Source: Leguminivora glycinivorella (Eukaryota; Arthropoda; Insecta; Lepidoptera; Tortricidae). Taken from it: 64,000 bases of DNA. The notes beneath the pieces were generated by a model. The model was not told where the DNA came from and ran no database searches. It saw nothing but the letters and a program-made list of their open reading frames with translations. The position numbers and the translations under genes were made by a program. Shown piece by piece: positions 43,001 to 50,069 of this stretch. How positions within the stretch are numbered: position 1 is the stretch's first letter; every line of letters starts with the position of its first letter. Location of the stretch: the NCBI RefSeq assembly GCF_023078275.1, contig NC_062978.1, positions 25,193,967 to 25,257,966 of the forward strand, read 5' to 3'.

Positions 43001-46000
43001 CAAGGACAATTTAGGATGAAAAGGCTCCCAATGGGATTAAAAATAAGTGCCAGTGCGTTTTCGCGTGTCATGTCAATCGCCATGTCAGGACTTTCGTATG
43101 AACAATGTTTTGTTTATATGGACGACCTCGTGGTTTTTGGTAGAAATATGGAACAGCATAACAAAAATTTAACTAACGTTTTAGAACGATTGCGAAAGGT
43201 AAATCTCAAGGTTAATCCGCAGAAATGCGAATTTCTAAAAACTCAACTTTTGTACCTAGGTCATACAGTAACATCCGATGGAGTTTTTCCAGATCCAGAA
43301 AAAACTAGAGTATTAAAAAATTATCCAGAACCCACAAATAGCGATGAAGTAAGACGTTTCGTAGCGTTTTGTAATTATTACAGGAAATTTATACCCAATT
43401 TTGCATCAATCACATTACCGTTGAATAAATTAAGTAGGAAAAATGTTACTTTCGAATGGACGGATGAGTGTAAACAAGCATTTTCAACTCTGAAGCAAAA
43501 GCTTATTTCCCCACCAATCTTGCAATATCCAGACTTCTCAGAAGATAATGAATTCATTTTACAAACAGACGCCTCCGGATTGGCGATAGGCTCTTGTTTA
43601 TGTAACAAAGATATGAGACCAGTGGCGTACGCAAGTAGAACATTGAACAAAGCCGAGTTAAATTATCCGACTATTCAAAAAGAGTTATTAGCTGTGATAT
43701 GGAGCGTCAAGTACTTTAGACCATATTTGTACGGAAGAAGTTTTACCATTATGACCGACCATAAACCTTTATTGTATTTATTCAGCATGAAGGACCCGTC
43801 CACCCGTTTAATTAAATTCAGATTGCAACTCGAACAATATAACTACAAAGTTGTTTACATTAAGGGCAAAGATAACGTCGTCGCAGACGCGTTGAGTAGA
43901 GTGACCATCACTTCGGATGAGTTAAAGAGTATAGGAGAACAAGTTTTAGTTACAACTAGAGCGCAAAGCAAAAAAGCTTTACAACAAAACGCAGATTCGG
44001 GAAATACCGCGGATCTTAATATATCCAATGATTCGGGGCCTGATCAACCTCAAATTTCGGAAATATTAAGAAAACCGAGTAATTCTGTTGAGTTACAATT
44101 TATAAAAAATATAGAATTAGACAAGTTACGACAAAGAGGTGAAGTAACTACGGAACAGGAATGTTTTTCGTATGTTGAGGCAAAGTCAATTATATACATA
44201 AACCTTAGTTACATGTCGCACTATACGCGAGTCGATTTTGCGAATAAACTGAGTGTTTTTTGTAATAAATTAAATATAAATGAGATATTTGTCATCAAGA
44301 CAGTAGATAACGCGTTATTTTTAAAGAATCTCAGTGAAGAAATAATGAATAATAATCAGTGGTCCGGACCACGCATTAGCATTCTCAGAAATGTTAAAAG
44401 GATAATTGACGAAAAAGAAAAAACTATAATATTGAACGACTATCACTTATTGCCAACGAGTGGGCATGCCGGCATACGACGCATGATAAATAATATCAAA
44501 AGTAAATATTTTTGGCCAAAACTAGAACACGATGTTAAAAATTTTGTACGAAAATGTAGTAAATGTCAATTTACGAAATATTCGCGAGAAAATAAGGAAC
44601 CAATGCAAATAACGACAACAGCCACTGCGGCAATGGAAAAAATATTTCTTGATATCGTAGGACCATTACAAACAGACTCAGACGGATTCACCTACATCTT
44701 AACCGTACAATGCGAGCTAAGTAAGTATATAGAAGCGTACCCGCTACGCAATAAGGACTCAGTCAGCGTGGCGCGAGCTTTAGTCAACAATTACATATTA
44801 CGGTATGGTATCCCCAAGGTCATTGCTACAGATAAAGGGACCGAGTTCACGTCAACAATATTCAGTGAGGTATGTAAACTTTTAAAAATTAATAAAATTC
44901 ATTCGACAGCTTACCATCATCAATCCCTAGGATCAATAGAAAATATGCATAAACATTTAGCGGCATTTTTACGAATTTATTGTGACGAACGTTCTGATAC
45001 GTGGAGTAGTTGGCTACCCTTTTGGTGTTTTGCCTACAACACCACAATTCATAGCTCAACTAAATATTCACCATTTGAGCTCGTTTTTGGAAAAGTATGC
45101 CAAGTACCTAGTAATTTAAGTAACACCTTGGATCCATTGTATAATCCTAATAACTACATGTTAGAATTACGATATAGGCTACAATTAGCACATAAGGATG
45201 CCAGAGAGCATTTGCTCCGGAGTAAATTAGCTAATAAGAAATTGTATGACCAGAATGCTCATTCTTTTGTTTACAATAAGGGTGATTTAGTATTAATGAA
45301 AAACGAAACTGCAAAGAAATTGGATAAATTATATAAAGGACCATTTAAAGTTGTTCAAGATTGTGGACCAAATATAAAAATAATAAATAAAGGAAAAATT
45401 GAAACAATTCATAAAAACCGTATAAAATTGTTTATTGAGTAAAATTCAATGATTTATTATTTGTGTAATAGATACAGGTATAGGAATATATATAACAATT
45501 TGAGTCATTTTGACTTTTTCCAGGCTTTTCTTGTTATTAAATAGAAATATAACAAAAAAAAAATTGTAATAAGTACTATTTTTTTTTCTTTTATTAGCCC
45601 GGTGATGTAGTGGGCATAAGTATTGCATGCATGTGTAAGCGAGTTAGTATTAATAAATCGTTTGAACTATCAACACGTGTTCACCATTAATCGAACCTGA
45701 CTCCGATCCCCACAACACAAACTAAATAAAACGACGTGCAGGCTGCACTTAAGAAATCCTGATTTATACTAAAAAAATACCTAAACCAAAACACTCAGTC
45801 AAAATTTCTCGTCGGATTATTTTGACAAAACACTGTAACTTTAGTCACTGATTGAAGAAATGGGAAGTTTTATTTTGACAAAACACTGTATCGAGAGATG
45901 CAGTGTTTTGTCAAATGACGACTTTAGGTTTTAAGAGTTACAGTGCATATTACAATGAAGGTTTTCTATGTTTTTGATAGAAAGTCAGTATACTCTTAAC

Positions 46001-46426
46001 ATGTATATATAGAATAGGGCCAGATAAGCTTATTGGACAGTATTACCACAAAACACTGTAACTCGAGTTACAGTGTTTTGTCATGGCACGGCAGAGCTGT
46101 GATTCAGATATCTTTGACTATTTTTTAGATTCATTTAATTTTTAATACTTTTCATCCTATTAATTACATAATTTTCTCAAAGCTATTAAAAACAAAACAA
46201 AAATATTTTTGGTTGTTAACTTGTTACTTAATATGTAAGTTTTCACACTTTATTCTCATTAGTCTTTCCTTACAGCGTCCCAAATCCTACGCCGAACGAT
46301 GACAAGCTAACCATAGACGAGTTCTACAACACCCTGCTAACACACCGGAACGTGATAGCCAGCCATTCAGTATACGCCGTCAATATGGAGCGACTGGCTG
46401 TTATGCTGAACCATCCAAGCTATTGA
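37062..46426 (+). CDS. Tada1: Transcriptional adapter 1 (SAGA core subunit)
   Basis: TADA1/Ada1 is a histone-fold scaffold subunit of the SAGA histone acetyltransferase and deubiquitinase coactivator in the nucleus. Three exons, 37062-37460, 37812-38176 and 46276-46426, join in phase 0 and 2 to give 304 residues. Family landmarks are YFHHMKQWFRMKLTKEEFD near the N-terminus, ALLSSDQVRFHNEFLLALL, the GRFMLAAWELGL...DEAADLIVVAVQNFLKNI histone-fold helices, and VIASHSVYAVNMERL near the end. Length is close to the ~335-residue vertebrate protein. The start at 37062 is the first ATG of the conserved region. The 8.1-kb second intron contains an inverted-repeat element and an intact Gypsy retrotransposon, both removable by splicing. 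No AATAAA was found close after the stop. Confidence 0.87.
38258..38545 (+). repeat. ~290-bp dispersed repeat, copy 1
   Basis: Nearly the same sequence is at 47628-47908: GATGTCATATATACCATAGA, TTGTCCGTCTTTAATC, then a short frame starting ATGCCTCGTTACGTGATATT. It is not a tandem copy, being 9 kb apart on either side of the last TADA1 exon. Confidence 0.75.
39170..39322 (+). mobile_element. RTE-type LINE fragment
   Basis: The frame ending TAG at ~39318 reads ERAMLGTKIQDRVRNAKIR then RTKVQDVGF, a conserved stretch near the end of RTE-like reverse transcriptase ORFs. It is a short dead piece just left of the Gypsy 5' LTR. Confidence 0.6.
39323..39751 (-). other. Possible decayed coding stretch (minus strand)
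   Basis: From about 39690 down to 39530 the minus strand is open with ordinary-looking composition (SKHCNREFHSNVSSNFAR..., LNAKTNKKSIDDYVV). There is no ATG. It may be the remnant of a transposon protein of the surrounding inverted-repeat element. Not recognised. Confidence 0.3.
39752..39860 (+). repeat. Gypsy 5' LTR
   Basis: 109 bp, TG...CA, with AATAAA inside (TTAATAAATCG). Confidence 0.93.
40128..40457 (+). CDS. Small membrane protein upstream of Gypsy gag
   Basis: A 109-residue ORF lies between the primer site and gag. It begins M-G-K-S-Y-S, fitting the N-myristoylation pattern (Gly2, Ser6). It has one hydrophobic segment at about residues 39-60 (ILVSCILTIVAIGVLIYAFY) followed by Arg/Lys/His-rich sequence (YRKCHHKWIRR), and ends in a charged tail. 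By the positive-inside rule the C-terminal part would be cytoplasmic. From memory, similar small ORFs occur upstream of gag in some insect Gypsy elements; that recollection needs a search. Function unknown. An overlapping 104-codon frame (39998-40312) is probably a shadow. Confidence 0.6.
   Translation: MGKSYSKQEEKEVIITQNAAGSNEGQGISEHTEHLRVNNILVSCILTIVAIGVLIYAFYRYRKCHHKWIRREIQSDMVRRIRLRLSGRRQTRGDDAGPGDVAEEETRVM
40579..41778 (+). CDS. Gypsy Gag
   Basis: 399 residues from the ATG at 40579 (the frame is open 23 codons further up without an ATG). The N-terminal two-thirds is helical and capsid-like (YDGKDETVERIIEGIEMMES, LKTSYDTVSALVSDIKKYL). The C-terminal ~100 residues are Arg/Gly/Tyr/Asn-rich (RGYRRGYPVSRHF...RYSGRSNSRGS) and replace the usual CCHC zinc knuckle, as in several insect Gypsy lineages. 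It overlaps pol by 41 bases. Confidence 0.9.
   Translation: MEAELNTILSELGKLQVDLSKLGPNRRLQKIGVDKIKKAQELYLCYVKLIESTSSSSTAEQFPGCIFDVLCDKIDKIYNKILEYSNYSTCGIQKRIEMAEKFDLKEVGSLIPLYDGKDETVERIIEGIEMMESILQEASNKKLLISFVLKTKLTKNAKLKLKTSYDTVSALVSDIKKYLLPKKSANSLLMQLNSITQNNLSLSDYGDKIEELFTNLTIAQADNDTKACEILRPINENLAVKRFADGLRNRRLGTIIAARNYKELKEAVQAAKDEDNSQPTPVVMHMRGYRRGYPVSRHFNSRGYYSQRYSGRSNSRGSYPRYNQYHHTSNWAPNNFNRYRSSNSYQQYRGRATRNNSRTRSQSARDNRGTSRNVTYTATTREGNQVSDEHPNLSEFFRP
41738..45442 (+). CDS. Gypsy Pol (protease, RT, RNase H, integrase)
   Basis: An open frame of 1,234 codons directly after an in-frame TAA at 41735. It has no ATG at its start, so it is expected to be made by frameshifting from gag. Order: aspartic protease (FIIDTGATCSLIH, ~residue 50), reverse transcriptase with YMDD near 465, RNase H (TDASGLAIG near 610, TDHKPLLYL near 675), HHCC integrase zinc site near 905-950 (SGHAGIRRM...CSKCQF), and integrase D,D-E catalytic residues (DIVGP, ATDKGTEF, GSIENMH) at ~970-1070. 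No frameshift or stop. It lies in the +1 frame relative to gag. Confidence 0.94.
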   Translation: MTNTPTFQNFFVHKVLTCDGVDYVFTCEGLNYVSLKVQGQELIFIIDTGATCSLIHIDRVPNNLLQKVDATIKGVGGDITCNNKAYVSLENGNQISFTQKFYVLNEMPCHADGLLGSDFLRTYGADINLRTNLLTLHSDDRMCVLPIHGNGDTNTHLSVPARTETLHLIKVDSSFQIGNEYVISAGELFENVFIAGSIGKVKNNRIPIKILNTTDRDIQIPIFTPKLTPLKDYDICYFYKYDNGVDRVSRLLQTLKLNHLNKTDRKLIESICVKYADVFYLDEDKLGTTNILSQSISVKPNTKPIYVKPYRLPETMKPEISRQIKNMLKDDIIEPANSDWNSPILLVPKKSDGNTKKWRLVVDYRKINNVIQDDKFPLPNINEILDSLSGAVYFSHLDLQQSYYQTALDEDSRNITSFTTSQGQFRMKRLPMGLKISASAFSRVMSIAMSGLSYEQCFVYMDDLVVFGRNMEQHNKNLTNVLERLRKVNLKVNPQKCEFLKTQLLYLGHTVTSDGVFPDPEKTRVLKNYPEPTNSDEVRRFVAFCNYYRKFIPNFASITLPLNKLSRKNVTFEWTDECKQAFSTLKQKLISPPILQYPDFSEDNEFILQTDASGLAIGSCLCNKDMRPVAYASRTLNKAELNYPTIQKELLAVIWSVKYFRPYLYGRSFTIMTDHKPLLYLFSMKDPSTRLIKFRLQLEQYNYKVVYIKGKDNVVADALSRVTITSDELKSIGEQVLVTTRAQSKKALQQNADSGNTADLNISNDSGPDQPQISEILRKPSNSVELQFIKNIELDKLRQRGEVTTEQECFSYVEAKSIIYINLSYMSHYTRVDFANKLSVFCNKLNINEIFVIKTVDNALFLKNLSEEIMNNNQWSGPRISILRNVKRIIDEKEKTIILNDYHLLPTSGHAGIRRMINNIKSKYFWPKLEHDVKNFVRKCSKCQFTKYSRENKEPMQITTTATAAMEKIFLDIVGPLQTDSDGFTYILTVQCELSKYIEAYPLRNKDSVSVARALVNNYILRYGIPKVIATDKGTEFTSTIFSEVCKLLKINKIHSTAYHHQSLGSIENMHKHLAAFLRIYCDERSDTWSSWLPFWCFAYNTTIHSSTKYSPFELVFGKVCQVPSNLSNTLDPLYNPNNYMLELRYRLQLAHKDAREHLLRSKLANKKLYDQNAHSFVYNKGDLVLMKNETAKKLDKLYKGPFKVVQDCGPNIKIINKGKIETIHKNRIKLFIE
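45606..45714 (+). repeat. Gypsy 3' LTR
   Basis: 109 bp, same sequence as the 5' LTR, followed by the ACAC target duplicate. Confidence 0.93.
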
Positions 46427-46682
46427 TTAATTACTTAGCTCAGAATATATGACGATAGAAGGACAGACGGCTCACTACTTTTATGTTTACAAAATGCCGC
46501 CTCTCATAATTCTTAACCTACATTTACAAACGGCACGCGAGCAGCCAATATTGACTTCATCGTAACCACTGAATGGGTCGCGAATGCGCGGCCGCCGGAA
46601 TGTTCTTTGTAGCTCGGCAAAAGAATCGCGGAGTGAGCCGACCCTGTTATTATAGGAACTGAGAGCTGTTATATTGATGATG

Positions 46683-47056
46683 ATGATGATGATGTGTTCC
46701 TGTTATCCCTCACTAGGGACATAGGGCTCTTAGAAGAATCTTCCACTTTTCACGATCCTGGGCGACTGCTTCCAAATCCTTCCAGCCTAGTCCACTTGCG
46801 CCAGCCTCCTTCTCCACTGACCGCCTCCACGTGGTACAAGGCCGTCCCGACCGTCTACTGCCACGTGATTGCCAGCAGAGACCCTGCTTGGACAGGTGGT
46901 TGTCTGCTCCGCGTAGCACGTGTCCTATCCATCGCCACTTCCGTGCGCGTATTTCCTGGCCCACGGGTTTTTGTCCCATCATCTGCCACAATCTAGCGTT
47001 TGAAATAGTTGTCGGCCAGTAAATACCCAAGATGCGCCGGAGACACTTGTTAATGA
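46683..47056 (-). mobile_element. RTE-type LINE, ORF C-terminus and 3' tail
   Basis: On the minus strand ~110 open codons read RILGIYWPTTISNARLWQ, RARKWRWIGHVLR, SGRPCTTWRRSVEKE and GWKDLEAVAQDREKWK, the well-known end of RTE reverse transcriptases. The stop is followed by a (CAT)n tail, seen as GATGATGATG on the plus strand at ~46675-46695. It is truncated on its 5' side and lies just past TADA1. Confidence 0.85.
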
Positions 47057-47059
47057 TGA

Positions 47060-47620
47060 TGTTTTAAAGGGAGCGAGGATATCAGAACATGAGAACATCA
47101 AACAAACATCGAGCAAAGGAGTGGCTAGCTGATGAGCCAGGGGGTTGTCCGATTGCCAAAAGCACGGGGAGGGACATATCTTGAGTTGTGGAGCAAAAAA
47201 CAGACCATCAGATATATCAACTCACGCACACACAGCCCAGTATCAAACTTCACAAAGTTTACGATGACGCGCAGAATAGGCCACAAGGTAAACGGAATAT
47301 TGGTGATGAGAATCCTAAAAAGGCACAGAAAAGTTAAAGGCGAATCAATAAACGTACCTAAAATTAAATAAATTACCAAATCTATTTCGGTATTTTTTTA
47401 CTCACCTCCATAAAAAAACCTCATAAATTTTCAGTAAGTTTCTGGAACTAAAAGAAAATACGGTAATTTAATATTGTCAAGTTTAACGTACCTTTGGTGG
47501 TTTCATCTCAATGTAATCCAACTCTTCAAGTAGCAGACGTCAGTTTTGAGTAGGTAAGTAGTTTCAATTTTAATTTTGTTTCAATTAAGTCTTCATTAAA
47601 TCTGATTTCGTGTTTCGTTT
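47060..47620. other. Intergenic, no gene supported
   Basis: A 79-codon plus-strand frame (47132-47371) rich in Lys/Arg has no recognisable motif and no splice context. The rest is AT-rich. Confidence 0.3.
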
Positions 47621-47627
47621 AATCCAC

Positions 47628-47908
47628 AGATGTCATATATACCATAGATCAAGCAAACGTATCTACTTAGCGTGTCAAATGAACTTAGACCACTGAGTTG
47701 TCCGTCTTTAATCTCAGCTTGCAGCTTTCGGCCGTCAATTTTTCTAAGTTGAAGTCAAGAAAAACATTAAAAATGCCTCGTTACGTGATATTTAATTGCA
47801 ACAACACAAAAATTATGGACACTCAAGGGCCTGAGACATATTTAAAATCGCAGGCAAGTAACAACTTCAGTAAAAAATCTGACACGCTCGGCCGATATAC
47901 AAATACCT
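47628..47908 (+). repeat. ~290-bp dispersed repeat, copy 2
   Basis: Partner of 38258-38545. The internal frame MPRYVIFNCNNTKIM... to a stop is open in both, with several residue changes. Confidence 0.75.
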
Positions 47909-48207
47909 AGCATATAACTAGTTATATGCTTGTATCTTCGAAATCTAATTCTGTGGTTAAATTATATCTCTACTATTCAAATTCTACTAATCGAATTGAC
48001 AAACGAGTCGTTAATGTAACCGTTGTACCTATTCTCAATTTCAATCATGCATAATATGGCAGAGCAGCAGACATTCGATACGCACTCTTAAGGCCTGTAC
48101 TATAGAAGCGTTTACAAATTTATATTTGTGAGAACCATGTGTGCCACGATATACACATCGTCACTACTTTTAACTAACCTAACCACAAAATTAAAATTTT
48201 GAAAAAA

Positions 48208-48416
48208 CCCCCGACTGCGACATAGTTGACCGATTTTCATGAAACATGGCAATTTCAAGAACACTCCCGACTAACTCAGCTTTCAGACAAAAAAAAACTA
48301 AATCTAAATCGGTTCATCCGTTCGGGAGCTACGATGCCACAAACAGACGCACACAGACAGACAGACAGACACGTCAAACTTATAACACCCCTCCGTTTTT
48401 GCGTCGGGGGTTAAAA
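48208..48416 (-). repeat. Interspersed repeat, 'CGACGGGGTGTTATAAG' family, copy 3
   Basis: A minus-strand full copy: TTGACCGATTTTCATGAAAC, CCGTTCGGGAGCTACGATGC, a (GACA)n run and TTATAACACCCCTCCGTTTT. Confidence 0.75.
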
Positions 48417-49124
48417 ACACTTGTATCTTCGTCTGTCAATGAAAAGAAAATTGTAGTAAGATGTATGGAATGCATATAGATATACTGCGTTTTAACTTTG
48501 AGGAACAGCGTGAGATACGAGATTTTTTAAAAGTAGTGACGATATTATGTCAGTGTATGAACCCAAATGGACAACCGCTAACGATAATATCGTTATTGTC
48601 TATCTGTATCTCTCTTCCGTATTTATTTTTATTTTTATTTATTTTTTATTTATTTATTCAAACAAAAATTAATACAGTATAACAGAATATACCAAATAAC
48701 TGTACAATTCAGACTTAGATACTAGAGTAGGTAGGTACACAAGACAACACTTTACAAATACAGTTTTATAAAACAGCACTGCCATCCATCATCTCGCAAT
48801 ACTTCAGACAGACGCTGCGTATTGACGCGACAGAGTGCGTTTCGATCGACGTTTAGCGTCTACGATTGTTTTCAGCTAGGTCGGTTGATAACGACTATAC
48901 GTACGATACGAGTATGGGAGGGGCAGTACCTATTTGCTAAAATGGGAGGAGTGTTTACTACAACTTCCTATTTTTAGCAATCTGGACATGTGATGCAAAT
49001 CATAACAAATAATCAGCCAGTAGCCAACAGCGAAAATAGGCATACGCTTCAAGGGTTCCGTACTATCACAAAATTATTTATTATGTTCGTTTTTATTATT
49101 TTAGACGAACAATGGCGATCTTTG

Positions 49125-49345
49125 ATGAAATGAAATGAAATGAAATGAAATGAAATAATGAAATGAAATATTTATTTTCCAAGTAGGCATATTACAATGC
49201 GCTTATGAACGTCAAATAAAACTACGCCGGCTCTAACCCTACGCCTCAGCCTCGAGAAGATTTCAGTCCCCCCTCAGTTGGAGGAGGGTATCCACTATGG
49301 GACCGGCAAGAAACTCGGCGGGCCACTTCTTTTCAAAACATTACA
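49125..49345 (-). repeat. (TGAAA)n microsatellite and LINE-like 3' end
   Basis: ATGAAATGAAATGAAATGAA repeats at 49130-49170 run into TATTTATTTTCCAAGTAGGC, then GTTGGAGGAGGGTATCCACT and GGCAAGAAACTCGGCGGGCC, common lepidopteran retroposon 3' sequence. No ORF. Confidence 0.45.
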
Positions 49346-49724
49346 TCTTATATTTAACATGCATTAAAAAAAAAAATGATATTTCCAGGAAAAATTAATG
49401 GATGGAATTTTGATCCAACGATTCTTGAGATAGACCGATGGAGTTACGGCCTAACAAGGGAGACCTAAGCAGAGCTGCTAGCCAAGATACTTGTCCTTTG
49501 CACAGTGTCTTACAGTGAAACTTGGATAACTGAAATCACGAAGGATAGGTAAAAGTTCAATAGGCTGAGCATAACGTGATGTCCTGCCTCGACCGAGACA
49601 CGTCTACATGAACGTCTGCCGAGCACATTGCCTCGCGGGCTGCATCGCTCTGTGTAGTGGACCCGCTTAATAAGGGAGACCGGGTACAAAAGTAACGGCG
49701 GGTCGAAAGTAACAGTTGCTTTCT

Positions 49725-49870
49725 AGGTTTTTTTTTATTACTGCATATAAATGGGCTTACTCTAGTGGGTTTATCCAAGAGGCGCACATCACTTCGCCGC
49801 CGTCAGCCGAAATAGCTACTCATAAATGTGTTTTGTATGTTCATACCCTTCGGGACCCTAGCCAGCATCT
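49725..49870 (-). mobile_element. LINE ORF C-terminus remnant
   Basis: ATAAATGGGCTTACTCTAGT and the following region parallel the 20800-21075 LINE remnant. Strongly decayed. Confidence 0.35.
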
Positions 49871-50069
49871 CGCAAATCATGATAAGTTTAAGTTATCAAT
49901 ATTGTCGTTGATGCAATGACGTAACTTGTTATTTTAATTGTTTTATAAAAATTCGTAGGAACCCATACGTCAGAACCATTTACTATAAATCTGTGGGTTG
50001 GGCAAGACATTAGAAATAACATATCAGAAATTAGACTTTAGGTATAACGGGTAGACATTTTAAAAAGCA

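Larger units (their letters stand above)
39752..45714 (+). mobile_element. Intact Ty3/Gypsy LTR retrotransposon (5,963 bp)
   Basis: LTRs at 39752-39860 and 45606-45714 are both 109 bp and appear identical (TGTAGTGGGC...CCCCACA). The target duplication is ACAC (39748-39751 and 45715-45718). A primer site TGGCGACCCTGAGC abuts the 5' LTR. It contains an upstream small ORF, gag and pol, all open. No envelope ORF lies after pol. It lies in sense orientation inside TADA1 intron 2. Such short LTRs and their identity suggest a recently active lineage. Confidence 0.95.
38616..46099. mobile_element. Inverted-repeat DNA element with ACAAAACACTGTAA subterminal motifs, split by Gypsy
   Basis: The ends CAGCTCTGCCGTGCGATGAC (left) and the complement of GTCATGGCACGGCAGAGCTG (right) are inverted with one mismatch. 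GACAAAACACTGTAA-like motifs occur about eight times in both orientations near the two ends (38630, 38878, 38905; 45829, 45875, 45901, 46050, 46070). Without Gypsy the element is ~1.5 kb. No target duplication could be identified, so the superfamily is open. Confidence 0.6.

Noticed and set aside
45443..45605. Search for a Gypsy env gene after pol
   Set aside because: Only 163 bp separate pol from the 3' LTR; no third ORF fits there.
46694..46996. 100-codon plus-strand frame
   Set aside because: Antisense of the RTE LINE C-terminus, which is the recognisable strand.
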